Source of the DNA: Epinephelus fuscoguttatus | Taxonomy: Eukaryota; Chordata; Actinopteri; Perciformes; Serranidae | Direction: 5' to 3' | DNA: 64,000 nt | Assembly (NCBI RefSeq): GCF_011397635.1 | Contig: NC_064770.1 | Coordinates: 26,987,603-27,051,602 of the forward strand | Shown here: positions 11,446 to 23,499 of the stretch, piece by piece | How the letters are laid out: each line of letters opens with the position of its first letter | Position numbering within the stretch: position 1 is the stretch's first letter | The notes under the pieces: generated by a model | Told to the model about the DNA's origin: nothing | The model's input: the letters and a program-made list of their open reading frames with translations, nothing else | Database searches by the model: none | Program-made: the position numbers and the translations under genes

Positions 11446-13631
11446 ACAGTAGATATCTCTGGTTTCCTCACCTGACAGATGAACCCGAAAGCAAGAAGCT
11501 GGCTGCACAGAGTGACTTGGATTCAGCCAATGCATTGTGTGAGTTCATCCTGCTATTATATGTTCTGTTTACTTTTTGCGTTGTGATGTTTATATCTCAC
11601 AGCTGACACAATTTAATATAGACTTCCAGCTGCACAGTACTTCTGTTTCAGTAGTTTGCCCATTTGCCCTTGTCTGTCCATGCTTCCCCTCCTCTGTGTC
11701 TCACAGTCCATCAGTAATCCAAAACCTCTCCCATGCTCTGTTTTTTCAACCTTTGTTTTCTGTTGTTGTCCCAACTCAGCCATTGGTGCCCAGCTAGCTG
11801 CTCTTGCACAACAAAGGTGAGAACTCAGAGCTTTCAGTTGATCGTGTATTATGAAGACGTTTTCGGTCCTTGTATCATGACAGTGGAGAAAAACATGATT
11901 GTGGTAAAAATGTGATTATAAATTTTCCTGCCTGATTTGTTGCCTCTTTTTTGTCCTCCTCGCTTGCTGATGGTGTCAGACCCACTTCCAACACAGAGGA
12001 ATACAGTGTACCAGACAGCATGGTGGGACTCAGTGAGTGCAAATATTGATGCCGAACTGTGTCTGCGATTATATGGCAAGAAAACAGACGCCACTATTGA
12101 GAGTGTGACCCACCAACATCACAGTTTGCTCTCTCTTCATCCACAGTTATTGGCCGCGGAGGTGAACAGATCAATAAGATTCAACAGGAGTCAGGCTGCA
12201 AGGTTCAGATAGCTCCAGGTACTGTCTGATAAACAGATGTCCACAGTTTTCATTATAGTTTATGACGTTATTTCCCTTTTGGCTTAAACTCTTATGATAC
12301 ATATGTACTGTGTGTGTGTGTGTGTCCAGACAGCGGAGGACTTCCAAACAGGAGCGTGTCTCTCACAGGTTCCCAAGACTCCATAGAGTGAGTATTAGAC
12401 TTTCTAGAAACAGGTTAAAATATTCCAGGTTTTGCCCTCATTCCAAAAAAGAAACTGTTTATATGGCTGATAAAAATATGAATATTCCACTAATATTGCT
12501 GTTTACATGCAGCTGTGCATACTCAGATTAACGTGCTGTGGCATGTCATTTAGTGGAACAGCTGGAGCCGCTTGTCAATTTGCTTCTTTCAATCAAAATG
12601 GGATTTTTAAAAGAAAGTTCTCGACCGGTGGTGGACTTGTTGGACCATGTAAACACAGCCTCCCTTTTTTATTCCTCTAACCACCTCCTTGAAAAGGTTG
12701 TTGTTGCGATATTAAAAACCTGTCTATGTCCAAGTCTTTCATGATGTTAAAAGTAGGCGTGTTTCTCCTTCCGACTAGAAGTGTGGGCTTTTCTTTTGGG
12801 CATGCTTCTCCACCCCGGCCTTGCAAACTGTTGGCAAGAATATATGAGATTTTTTTTAGAGTGATGTTAAGCATAATAAAAAAAATTCTAAATACCAATT
12901 CACTCTGTTTGAAGCCCCGTTCTCTCATGACCTATTGCTGAATTGCTCTGTGTCACTTTCCATTTTATCAGCTTCATTACATTTGTGAAATTTATGATGT
13001 GTAACATCTTCCTTTTGTAGGAATGCCAAAAGGCTGTTGGATGAGATAGTGTCACGAGGGAGGGGCACACCTCCTTCTTCCTATCATGAGTCCACCAACG
13101 GGCAGAACGGCACGGTGCATGAGATGATGATACCAGCTGGCAAGGCTGGGCTAGTCATTGGAAAGGGTGGAGAGACCATCAAACAGCTTCAGGTATTGGA
13201 ATGTTGCAGTGTGGTACCTTTAGTTTTGTATATGAAAATGTTTCATGAATAGAGCCAGGAACCTATTGATTTTTATGCTGCAGTAGAGTCAATCACAAAG
13301 ATGCACATTACCATAATCTTTGACTGTGGAACATTTCAGGAACGTGCAGGTGTGAAGATGATCCTGATCCAGGACGCCTCTCAGGGACCCAATGTCGACA
13401 AGCCCCTGCGCATTATAGGCGATCCCTACAAAGTCCAGGTGCATTCATAAAAATCATGTCAAGTTCAACATAAATGTGTGTTGCTGAGTTGCCACGTGCT
13501 GTAATCATAATGTGTTCCTTTCCTACCTTTCAGCAAGCCCAGGAGATGGTACAGGAGATTCTGAGGGAGAGAGACCACGGTGGCTTCAGTGAAAGAAATG
13601 ACTTCGGTTCCCGAATGGGGGGAGGCATGGA

Positions 13632-13692
<61 letters not shown>

Positions 13693-16600
13693 AGGGGGAT
13701 TAGTGGTGGGGTTAGTTGTCTTTGAACCAAAACCAAGTCTATAAAAAACTTCTGTTTCCCACTTAGATCCCCGTACAGAGACACTCAGTCGGTGTGGTCA
13801 TCGGGCGAAACGGAGAGATGATCAAGAAAATCCAGAATGATGCTGGAGTTAGGATACAGTTCAAACAAGGTCGGACCCCTGTGTCTTTTTTAATGGGTGC
13901 ATTCACACATTTTCCTCGTTTCTTTATGTAATATTTTGCATGAACAGCACATTTGGGTTCTCATTAGTGTCCAGACTTGAAAGTTTAATGTCTGAAGCCA
14001 GAGGTGTCTCTGTACCAGACATGTTTTCTGCTGTCCCCTGGACGACAGGACGCCATTAGTCTTGAGCCCTGCTTTTTTACCTACGCTAAAATTGATGTGA
14101 CACAGCAGAAAAACATGAGCCACTGTCATCATTAAGTGTCGTCTTATTTGCTGATAAACTGATGGCAGTTAATGATGTAAATATCGGCCAATACCTATGC
14201 TCAATTGATAAATTAGTGCATCCCTGTATGTCACCAACTGAAACAGTTAGCAAATCCATAAAAAGTGGATTTAAATGACACTATCCTAATTGAAGATTTT
14301 GTCCTTCTTTTATAGACTTTTTTTTTGTCTTTTACCAAATGATTAGTGTAAATTAAAGATACCAAACACCAGTGTTAACCGTGTTATCAGTTTTTTTTAA
14401 ATTTACAGGTAGCAGAATACACTGTTAAGTCTCATTTTGGTGGAAGTTCTCCAAATATGTGAATGCCTTTACACATGAGTTTGTGTGTGCAGAGCAAATG
14501 TTCTCTTTTTTACCTTCGAGTGGTATGCCTGCACAAATATTGGGTTCATCCCAATACCTCATCTCGCATCCATGTTTCCCTCACTTGCGTCTCTTCCTCG
14601 CGTCTTAGCTCCGCCCTTGTCAGACACGGGGGAGAAATGCAAGGAGAGAAGAAATAAGGAAATATGCCTTAAAAGAAATGACAAGTCTTTTCCTCTGAAA
14701 CATCACGTGAAGCGATATCCATTTGTGATGACAGCAGCAGATGATTACAGCTTGAGTACAGACTGTGAGTTCGTTACTCAGTAACCCAGAATATGATGAT
14801 GGTGTCTTTTAAACACTGGAAATGATTTATAAGGCCAAATGTTTCAGCTGCAGCGCTGCGCTGTCCAATCAATAACTTATATCCAATCAGGGGGGAGTGT
14901 CGGTCGGTAAAAGACTTCTGCGAAGGCTGCACTTGTTTATCCTCTCTTCCCTCTCCTCTGAAAGCTTCCTCGACTCCTTGACTCCTCCAAGTGCATGTAA
15001 CGAATTGAGACGTCCTTCAAGATGGGGGGTGTCAATCAATTTCTGGGTCAAGTGATCGAGTATAGAGGAGTCAAGGAGGGATATTGGGATGAACCCCTAG
15101 TGTCAAGGACAGACATGACTTCTTCAGTGTGTTAAACTGAGTGATTTGTCACCACTATAAGCAGATAGCCTACACTTGGCGTGTGTGAGGTCTGGAGTTA
15201 CAGGGTTTGGTGTTGATTCTCGGTACTATAAGTAACGTGATTCAAAATATCAAAACTATAGCTCGTGTGTATAATAATACAGCAGATTTTAATCTTTCTT
15301 ACAGATGACGGGACTGGTCCAGATAAGATCGCCCACATCAGTGGTCCTCCTGAACGCTGCGAGCACGCTGCCCAGATCATCAATGACCTGCTGCAGAGCA
15401 TCAGGGTCAGGGAGGAAGGACAGGGGGTATGGATCACTCTTTCTTACATATGCATGGGGTGTCAAAATGTCTAAAGCATGCATATGTTCACTCATAAACC
15501 AGTAGACATAATCGCTAGAGTGTAGCACAGTATCATCTTATCTGGTTGTGGAGAACAGTGTGTGGCAGCAGGCCTGGGGCAAATTTTGTAGCTTCTCCAC
15601 ATAGTGTTTGCATCAGCAGTAAGATGAAGTATCATGCTATATATAGACATAGCACTGAGGTGTTCTCTCTCTTCCATCCACAGGGTCCCCCAGGTCCTCC
15701 AGGCATGCCTGCAGGCAACAGGGGCCGAGGTGGGGGACAAGGCAGCTGGGGGCCCCCTGGAGGGGAAATGACTTTCTCTATTCCTGCCCACAAGTGCGGA
15801 CTTGTGATTGGCCGGGGAGGAGAGAACGTCAAGTCCATCAACCAGCAGACGGGGGCCTTTGTGGAAATCTCTCGACAGCCACCTCCCAACGGAGACCCCA
15901 ACTTCAAGCTGTTTATCATTCGGGGCTCACCGCAACAGATCGACCATGCCAAGCAGCTCATTGAGGAGAAGATTGAGGTATGTAGCACGATTATTTTTTA
16001 GTTACATGTAGGAAAATTGACACCTTTTTTCTTTTTCTTCATTTGATATGTGATTATATCATGTCTTACAGGGTCCTCTGTGTCCTGTGGGCCCGGGGCC
16101 AGGTGGACCAGGTCCTGCTGGTCCAATGGGTCCCTACAACCCCAACCCATACAACCCCGGACCGCCTGGGGCACCTGGACCACCACAGTGAGTAGCTGCA
16201 ACTAATGTGCAGCTGTTTGTGTTGCTTTACACTCACATTTAAAGGGACAGTTCACCCCCAAAATCAAACTAGATTATTTTGTTGTGAGTTGCTGGGTGTT
16301 AGCTATAGAGATGTCTGCCTTCTCTCCAGTATAATGGAACTAGATGGCACTCAGCTTGTGGTGCTCAAAGTGCCATCTCATCGTCATGACACTCTGCAAC
16401 TCACACCAAAACAATCCAGATTGATAAATAGCTCTACAGGTAAAAGGGAGAATAATTAGTTTGGATTTTGGGACAACTGTCCCTTTAAGAAGATAAACTT
16501 TCTCATCATATCAGGATGATGAATGAGAGGTTTTTGATGATAAACATTTTCTTTTCTCCTCAGCGGTGGTCCTCCAGGTCCTCACCAGTACACCCCTCAG

Positions 16601-18308
16601 GGCTGGAGCAACACCTACCAGCAGTGGCAACCCCAGGCACCCCACGACCCCAGTGAGTCACCTTTGACCTCACTGCCTCTCCTGGTTTTCTGGGATCAAT
16701 GTTTATTTTTGCTCATCTTAGCATGTTCACATCCCACGACAGTACTTTCATCCCAGGCTGTAGGTTTTATACGCTCCCAGTCATTTCAGATGAGTAATGG
16801 CATTTTTTTTCTAAATCTGTGAAGGTCAGCAGGAGTACTGATGGAAATGTTGTGATTAGATACACTGTCTTCACTTAAAGCAGCTCTGGCTAACCCTGTC
16901 TCTGTTTCCCCCCTGGTCTCCAAGCCCGGTCTCCAGGCCAGTAGCAGGGGCTCACCCTCACCCTATGAGGACCTCACCCCCTCCACCCTGCGTCTTTTCT
17001 AGGCAAGGCAGCAGCCAATGATCCCAACGCAGCCTGGGCCGCCTACTATGCTCAGTACTACCAGCAGCCGTCGGGGGCTGTGCCAGCCCAGTACCCTGCT
17101 AACCCACCTGGAGGTGCCCAAGCATCAGGGGACCAGACTCAGCCTGCACAGACGCCGGGGGGCCAGCCGGACTACACCAAGGCCTGGGAGGAGTACTACA
17201 AGAAGATGGGTGAGACACCATCTGTAACTTTACCTGCTGTTAACTAACAAATGTTAGGTTTATTTGTGGCGAGTGAGTGTGTGGGGAAACCCTGGAAAGT
17301 CAGGTGGCTACCGTCAGAAGTTCAACACCATGAACTTTGCATAGTGGAGCAAAATCTGTGTCTGTTCACGTGGGTGGCAACCGCTTCATACCCCCACCAC
17401 CGTGTTGGAAACCGCGTCCCCTCTGCTGCCTTCCACTCATCAAAATAACTTGAGGCTGTGAGTTACTGCACAGCAGGGGCTGCCCCCGACCAAGAATTTT
17501 CCTAGTCGACCAATAGTTGTCATTTAGGGCCACTAGTTGCTCGAATGTTTACGATATTAATTTAATTATTGAATTATATACACAATGGTTTGAGTTGAAG
17601 GTGTGAGAAAGACACACACTGAGCGAGCCGCCTGTTAATGACATTGTCTGCAAAGCAGTAATGATTGTGCTAAGTGGCTAATGGGCATGTAGCTACTTCC
17701 ATGTTTCAGATGATGCGTCATGTTTGTAGTCGACCAATGAAGATGAGTTTACATATCACCTTAGGTTCGTCCTTCACCTTCTCAAAATGATCCCACACTT
17801 TGGATTTCCTGCCCGACGTGTTATTAACTAGCCTGTGGAATAACCACAGGTACCAGCCCTGGAAATTAGAGGCCGTACACGTGCCGTGTCTTTGACCACC
17901 TGGAAAACGTGAGGTCAGGCGCTTGTCTTAAAGTCGAAGTGAAAGCAGTAGTGTGTAGGGTCATGTCTGTTTTGTCTGTCACCTCCAGCCCAGGCAGGTG
18001 GCTCTGTCCCCGGGACAGCACCTGCAGCCCCAGGAGCAGCCGGGGGCGCATCATCAACGACAGGGGGTCAGCCGGACTACAGCGCAGCCTGGGCGGAGTA
18101 CTACAGACAGCAGGCTGCGTACTATGGACAGACAGGACAGGCTCCCGGCCAGCCAGCCACTCCCCAGCAGGGACAGGTTGGTACAGAGGCTGCAGCTAGG
18201 TTTTCACCATGTTCCTGTGGTATCATAGAGGTACGACACATTTTAGAGTTTACAATAAGAAGTTGATCCTTCACAAAAGATTCCTTGTTTGTATTTTAGA
18301 CGCAGTGA
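9311..18308 (+). CDS. khsrp: KH-type splicing regulatory protein (KSRP/FUBP2)
   Basis: Predicted coding exons: 9311-9439, 11248-11350, 11479-11538, 11780-11816, 11980-12032, 12147-12218, 12330-12387, 13021-13192, 13340-13438, 13534-13632, 13767-13869, 15305-15426, 15684-15977, 16072-16187, 16564-16652, 17003-17209, 17989-18176 and 18300-18308; 1881 bp, 626 aa, all in frame. KSRP binds AU- and GU-rich RNA to promote mRNA decay, splicing control and miRNA maturation, in nucleus and cytoplasm. Four KH domains lie near aa 77-140, 157-225, 252-318 and 353-424, with GXXG loops GRGG, GKGG, GRNG and GRGG. The N-terminal [20 protein letters not shown] helix and the C-terminal repeats [14 protein letters not shown] and [17 protein letters not shown] are family hallmarks. 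[20 protein letters not shown] in KH4 fits KHSRP better than FUBP1 or FUBP3. Human KHSRP is longer, mainly in glycine/proline-rich linkers. The start is the first ATG, giving MSEYN like mammalian MSDYS. Confidence 0.95.
9873..10981 (-). mobile_element. Tc1-like transposon remnant in khsrp intron 1
   Basis: The ends are inverted repeats: left CCACTTTATTAGGTACACC near 9887, right GGTGTACCTAATAAAGTGG near 10951. The minus strand carries a degraded transposase with [23 protein letters not shown] and a damaged C-terminal part, where the final DDE glutamate region is not readable. About 1.1 kb, inserted antisense to khsrp. The transposase frame is interrupted, so the copy is inactive. Confidence 0.9.
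11409..11442. repeat. (CA)n microsatellite in khsrp intron 2
   Basis: About 17 uninterrupted CA units, some 36 bp upstream of the start of the next exon. Confidence 0.95.
13637..13691. repeat. (GT)n microsatellite abutting a khsrp 5' splice site
   Basis: About 27 GT units start four bases after the GT of the donor that follows khsrp exon 10 (exon ends 13632). The transcript therefore carries a long UG repeat directly downstream of the splice site. Confidence 0.95.
14150..14228. repeat. hAT-like MITE end fragment
   Basis: Text such as AATATCGGCCAATACC followed by TTAGTGCATCCCTGTA resembles the end of a widespread fish hAT MITE. Only one end was recognised. It lies in the long khsrp intron 11. 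Confidence 0.4.
14542..15096. repeat. MITE with GGGTTCATCCCAATA termini
   Basis: The left end GGGTTCATCCCAATA (14542-14556) and right end TATTGGGATGAACCC (15082-15096) are perfect inverted repeats of 15 bp. The interior is noncoding, about 525 bp. It lies in khsrp intron 11. The termini are nearly self-palindromic. Confidence 0.8.
16239..16488. repeat. Short MITE, TTAAAGGGACAGTTCACCCC family
   Basis: The left end TTAAAGGGACAGTTCACCCC matches the reverse complement of the right end GGACAACTGTCCCTTTAA, about 250 bp apart. It lies in khsrp intron 14. Internal text (TAGATGGCACTCAGCTTGTG, then GTGCTCAAAG) recurs in the longer copy at 28440-29189, so both belong to one family. Confidence 0.85.
17465..17745. 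repeat. Probable hAT-like MITE in khsrp intron 16
   Basis: GGGGCTGCCCCCGACCAAG at the left, with TAGTCGACCAATAGT and a later TAGTCGACCAATGAAG, resembles a common fish hAT-type repeat. Ends are eroded; I could not pair terminal repeats with certainty. Confidence 0.4.
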
Positions 18309-18468
18309 GAGTTCATGGCAGAAGGTCTCAGGAGAGAATCCAGGATGAAGAAGGTGACCCTGAACTTCAGGCCAGGATTTAGTCTGATTTATTTTTTTTT
18401 TTTCTTCTTCTTTTTAATTTCCTGTGAGGTGAATGAAAGCTGTCCTCAACACCACCTGGATACTTTTT

Positions 18469-18474
18469 AATAAA
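18469..18474 (+). terminator. khsrp: khsrp polyadenylation signal
   Basis: AATAAA about 160 bp after the khsrp stop codon, giving a short 3' UTR rich in poly-T. Longer 3' UTR forms are possible. Confidence 0.65.
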
Positions 18475-19418
18475 AATGTGAACTGAACAAACGTTCTAGT
18501 GCTTTGCTGCTGAGGGGAGGGAGAAGACTGATTATCCCGCCATGACAGGTAAACAGCTTCTCGATGCCTCTACATAACATTTATATACGCCATTATAAAC
18601 ATGGAAGCCTCGAAACGCTTTCTGAATTGTGGAGGAGTTGCCAATAAATCTATCTCATCTTCCTTTTATTAACTTCCTCAGACTTCTAAATCCCATTTTT
18701 GAAGCTCCTCATACCCCTGTGTTATATTTACTGAACAGCGCATAGCTATTAGGACTATAATCATGTTGTGTATGTGGTACAGGTAATAATAATACGTCAG
18801 AGGAATCCTTTTTGAAGCTCATTTGATTTGCTCAGTGTTTTGATTTTTTCTTTTTTATAAATTGTCACATTTCCCTCAGCCGAGGCTTGCATGGTGTTTC
18901 AACTTGTGTACACTGGGATTGTTTTTCTTTTTGCTCATGAATGTGTTCACTCGCAGCGTTTTGTAAGAGTGAGAGTTTTTCTACAGTGTTGATTCATGCA
19001 TGTGGGCTGACTAACTACTGCTGAGAGCTGCTAGAGGTAGATGATACGACACTCAAAAGTAAGGCACCCAATGAAGAGCAGGACCGCCCTTCAGCTGCAC
19101 AACAGTGTCAGGTTTTGGACTCAGATATTCACAAAAGAGTTCAAAGGTCTCTGTTAAAGTGGAAACAGACAACTTTTTCCCCCCAGTGTTTTTAAGTGGT
19201 ATTATTGTTAGCGCTGCGGTCGCAAAGACAACCAGATCACAGCCTTTTTTAGAGGGTTTGTTACTTATTGACAGGGTGGAACCATGCCACAAGTAAGTCT
19301 CAAGTATTTGCAGCCAAGTCCCAAATCGAGACAGGTAACCTTTTTTGAGTCCCTGACAAGTCATAATGTGCTCTTCACCAAATGTATTGCCATTTTAACA
19401 AGAGAGTTATTATAAATA

Positions 19419-20155
19419 AAAGGTATACTATGCAGGATTTTCCTTAAACAAAACAATGTGTAGACTCTTAGGGAGGTAATCCGTATCATCACTTATGACC
19501 CATTAGAAGTGTGTGGAGGTGTGTTTTTCTGCAGAGACTCTGCCCTCTGCCTGTATTTTCTTATTTCAGTAAGGAACACTTTAGTCAAATAAAATTTTAT
19601 TTCCATTTGCAGTATTATATTTGGTGATATGGCTCTGTTCTGGGGCCTCTCTGCCCTTCCTTGGGGCCTATGCAGAAAGCAAGGCAGAGAGAGCATACCT
19701 CTCCGCCCTTCCACATGAGGAAACAAGGAAAGCCTAAGGCGGAGAGCAGACCTCCCTGCCCTTCCATGCGCCTACATGGAGAGCCTAAGGCAGGGAGAGC
19801 AGCAGCAAAGCCCCGTGGGAACAGAACAGAGCCAACATCAATGACAGGCAGAATTGACATTGCTAAGTCAGACACAACATGAAAAGGAAGAGCTGGGGTG
19901 GAGACAGATTGCAAAGCAGCTTGCAGAGGAAGTAGCAACAGTAGCAGGCAGGTGTATGGGACATTGATGAGCGTGTTCCCCCCAGCACTCATGTAAGGCC
20001 AGGGCTTCATTAGAAGATCCAGATTGTAAGCAGTAGGCATCCAAGAGACAAAGTGCGGATAAAATTGTAAATATAGTGAGGCTGAGGTTGACTTGTACTT
20101 CAGCTGGTGAGCATGTTTATATACAGTAATTGTCAACCCTGCATAGTATATCTTT
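19419..20155. repeat. MITE with TATACTATGCAGG termini
   Basis: The left end AAGGTATACTATGCAGG and the right end CCTGCATAGTATATCTTT form inverted repeats about 735 bp apart. The interior is noncoding and includes a triplicated 53-bp unit (19647-19803). Confidence 0.75.
19647..19803. repeat. Three-copy tandem repeat, unit about 53 bp
   Basis: Units start at about 19647, 19699 and 19752, each beginning CTCYCYGCCCTTCC and carrying AAGGCRGRGAGAGCA-like text at its end. It lies within the MITE. Confidence 0.7.
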
Positions 20156-22659
20156 ACATTTACAAAAGTCATGAAAGCTTTTTGAAATTTGCACTTACTT
20201 GTTAAAACAAGTTTGTTGGAAGTTGTGTCTCCATCTGGGCACATTTCACATACTACAGGTTGTTTTTTCTTGACCAGCACATAGTTTTTGTGCGTACACA
20301 GATTTGTCTTTATCGTATTTTCCACCTGGCACTCAGTAAAGTTACATTTATTCTTCTGCAACTTGACTCGATGTTGTCAAACTGATTCAAACAAAGTGGA
20401 TCTGGGGAATCAAGTGTTGACTCGGTGGTTACAAATTGCATTAATGGTATCTGACTCAGGAAATGAAGGGAAATAATTGATTTGTGTTACACTTCTAAAT
20501 AACTTGCTTTTAATCTTTGGGCTCGGGGGAAGGTGTCAAGTATTTCTAAGGCTAAGGACTGAAGTCCATTCAAAGTCAGGAGTCATTGGAATTGAAGTCC
20601 AAGTTGAGTTGCATGTCTTTTTTGGATTTTGTCAAGACTACCGTCATGTCTAGAGTCCAAGTCACGTGGCTTGAGTCCACCTTGACATCGGTTCCTCTCA
20701 TCCTGCAGCTGTCCATTGAGTCTTTCTGCCAGAGATTTGCTCATTTTACCTCGGCTTTTATCTCTCCTTCTTCGCCTTCTTTGCCTTCTCTGTCAACAGG
20801 TCTCTTTTTCTTTTGACACGTAGAGTTTCCACAGTTACTTCAGTTGTCCCACCATCTTCCGTTTCCACTACTGTGCATAGTAACTGCAAAGAACTCACTG
20901 ATACTCTTTAGTAACTGGCGAAAGCTACTGAGAGCAACCGGGAAAGCAAAGGCTCTATCCTGTTGTGTTTTGGTTGCACGTTTGACGCACTTTCTTTGTG
21001 CCATAAATCGAACATTCACTTTGCTGTGAGATCGTACTCAGTGCCAGACAGAATTAGAGTGAAAGCGAGGGGCATAGGGAACCACTCTCGACACAGATGG
21101 TGTCATTATTCTAAAGCCATTACATTGTGCAATTAATACTTACTTCACAATACAGCAAAAAACTTCTCCATTTCCACTTTAAACATTTTTTAAGACTTCT
21201 CGCAATTTTGTCACACGCCCATCTGCCGTTCAACCTCTTTGACTCCTGAAATGTCCATTCAGGAAACTGTTTTTTCACCTTAAAGTTTTTGTATCTGGGC
21301 TAGAAACACACTGACTCACTGTGCGGATGGAAGGCCAAAACAGAAAGAGAAAGGTGCGTTTTCTCTTAAATTTGGTTGGCTAAGTGTGAACAATCCTCGT
21401 TATCTCATATTGCTTGAAAAACTCAAAGAGATTGTCAGACCTTTTAAAACCAACACATACTGCTAGTGGGCATTCACCTTGACACAACTGCACATCTCTC
21501 TGTGTCATGTTGAGATCATGTCCCCCTCTGTTGTCCATACAATCTCTCCTACAATGGGGACACGTCATGTGAGGCTTCAGCCACCACACATTTGAACCAT
21601 GCTGCGATTTTGTTTCATCTCAAGGTTGCACGTGATTGCTTTTTACTTTACTTTTTTTATGAATGCCAACGAGAATGTGTTGATCTTTTCTCCTTCCCAC
21701 AGTCATTGTGTGTAACAGATTGAAAATTTAGTCTTCCAATGTGTCTCACTTTATTATGTACATATAATCAGCAATATAAGGCTGTTGGTTTTGACTTCCA
21801 GAGATGTATCAGGTATGAATCTTGTATTCTGAACGGCAGCTGTGAGCCTGCCTTTGGCAGCAGTGTTGATATTGTGAATAGATGACCACCAGCAGCAATA
21901 CTCTGAATTAAAATGGGGCAAATGTCAATTACTTTAAAATGTGTGTTGAACATTTTGTTGTCTTTCCTGTTCTTTTACAGTGTACATAAAACAACTGTTA
22001 CCAGATATAACAAAGCACAGTTGAGATAAATCACCAGTAGATGTCACTATAAGTCTTCAGATTAATCAGACAGGACTGCGCAGGTGATCCCCAGTTATTG
22101 ACAAAAATATTTTTTATAGATGATCCATTTTTAAATGAATAACTGAATCAAAAATCTGAGGATGGTCCTGTGAGTTAAGTCTGAAGTGGCGACTCATGGT
22201 GGCTCAACACCCGTTTCACCTCTTGATGGATGTGACATTGAACCTTGATCATAGAAACCTATTACAGGGTTTGTACTGATAGAGACAAGTTAAATTCAAG
22301 GACTTTAAAGTACATTTTCAAGAGCTCCCTTTTTTTCCCAAGGATGAAATTGTATTCTCCACAACCGTCTTTCTTACTGTTAAAAAGCAGAAAACCTATA
22401 CCAACCCATTAGTGCTCCAGGATCATACCACAAGCATTCAACAACAACTGCAAGCATGGGCAATCTCGACTTTCTACTTTAAAGCATTTATCCAATACGT
22501 TTCGTAAAATAATTTATGATTCTGTTCTCTGTTTTAATTAAGGACCAATTTTTAAAAAAAATTAAGGTCTGATTAAGGTATTCCAGTACTTTAATTCCAG
22601 AGTATCAAATTCAAATAAATTAAGCACCTTGTATAAATGCTGCTAGGTGTGCCTTAACA

Positions 22660-22995
22660 CAGTGGTTCTCAACCAGGGGTCTGCAGACCTTCAGGGGTCC
22701 TTGACGGAGTCCCAGGGGATCCCCAGAAAATGAGGAATAGTATGTTTTCACTACTTAATTCACTACAGAGATGAGCCAAGTGTGAGTAAGAGTCGTAATC
22801 GTGACTATTTGCATCATATGTGTCACTTCTCCATGGTTATTTCCTCAAGTGTAGTTGACAACTGTAGTCTTTATCATATCTAACGAGAAATCTTTTCACA
22901 GAGGTCCCTGAAGTGAAATCTAATCAGATGGCGGTCTCTGACATAATATGTATCAATTTAGTGGTCCATGACATGAGAAAGGTTGAAAACCACTG
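22660..22995. repeat. hAT-type MITE with CAGTGGTTCTCAACC termini
   Basis: The left end CAGTGGTTCTCAACC and the right end GGTTGAAAACCACTG are inverted repeats with one mismatch, the classic hAT terminal sequence. The interior (about 305 bp) is noncoding. A half-copy start, CAGTGGTTCTCAAATG, is also present at 8524. Confidence 0.85.
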
Positions 22996-23499
22996 CCTAA
23001 ACATAAAAAAAAACAGGCGTACTGCACCCACAGCATGTAAAACATACTGTTCTGTGGTTTTAAACTTGTCTGTAAAGTTACTAGATACATTTAACACTCC
23101 GTACTTTTGATACAATCATATAAACTTTTACCTGTTTTTGTGTCGTGCATTCTCAGTTTTCACACTTAAAAGTGACAACACATTTGTTGGGTGACAGTTT
23201 ACTGCAGAAGCCATCTTTTGGTTTCATAGAATATATGTGAAAGGATTTGTGGTTTCTGTTCCAGTGTCCTACTTTGTACATTGCAGCAGAAGTGATAACA
23301 GACAAGTGTGTATGTTTGTGTGCGAGTACAAGCCAGGAAGTCTGTTTGTTAAACCAAAGTGTCAGATTTAGTCAGACTGCGGCTGCACGTCAGACCCACA
23401 CCCTGTCTATCTGTTTGCCACAATGATTAGGAACACTGATGTGCTGAGTTGTGTGACTGCACTGTTCAAAACAAACATGTCTACAAGAGTGCAATTTTA

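Larger units (their letters stand above)
18480..23499. other. Convergent intergenic region khsrp-rfx1, repeat-rich
   Basis: Between the 3' ends of khsrp and rfx1. It holds a MITE at 19419-20155, CAAGTC-rich repeat text on either side of it (about 19285-19370 and 20530-20690), and a hAT MITE at 22660-22995. I see no exon with conserved protein content. A minus-strand ORF of 248 codons (20361-19615) falls mostly within the MITE and is judged spurious. Confidence 0.55.

Noticed and set aside
19615-20361. Minus-strand ORF of 248 codons between khsrp and rfx1
   Set aside because: Most of it lies within a MITE with paired TATACTATGCAGG termini and a triplicated 53-bp unit; the protein has no recognisable domain.
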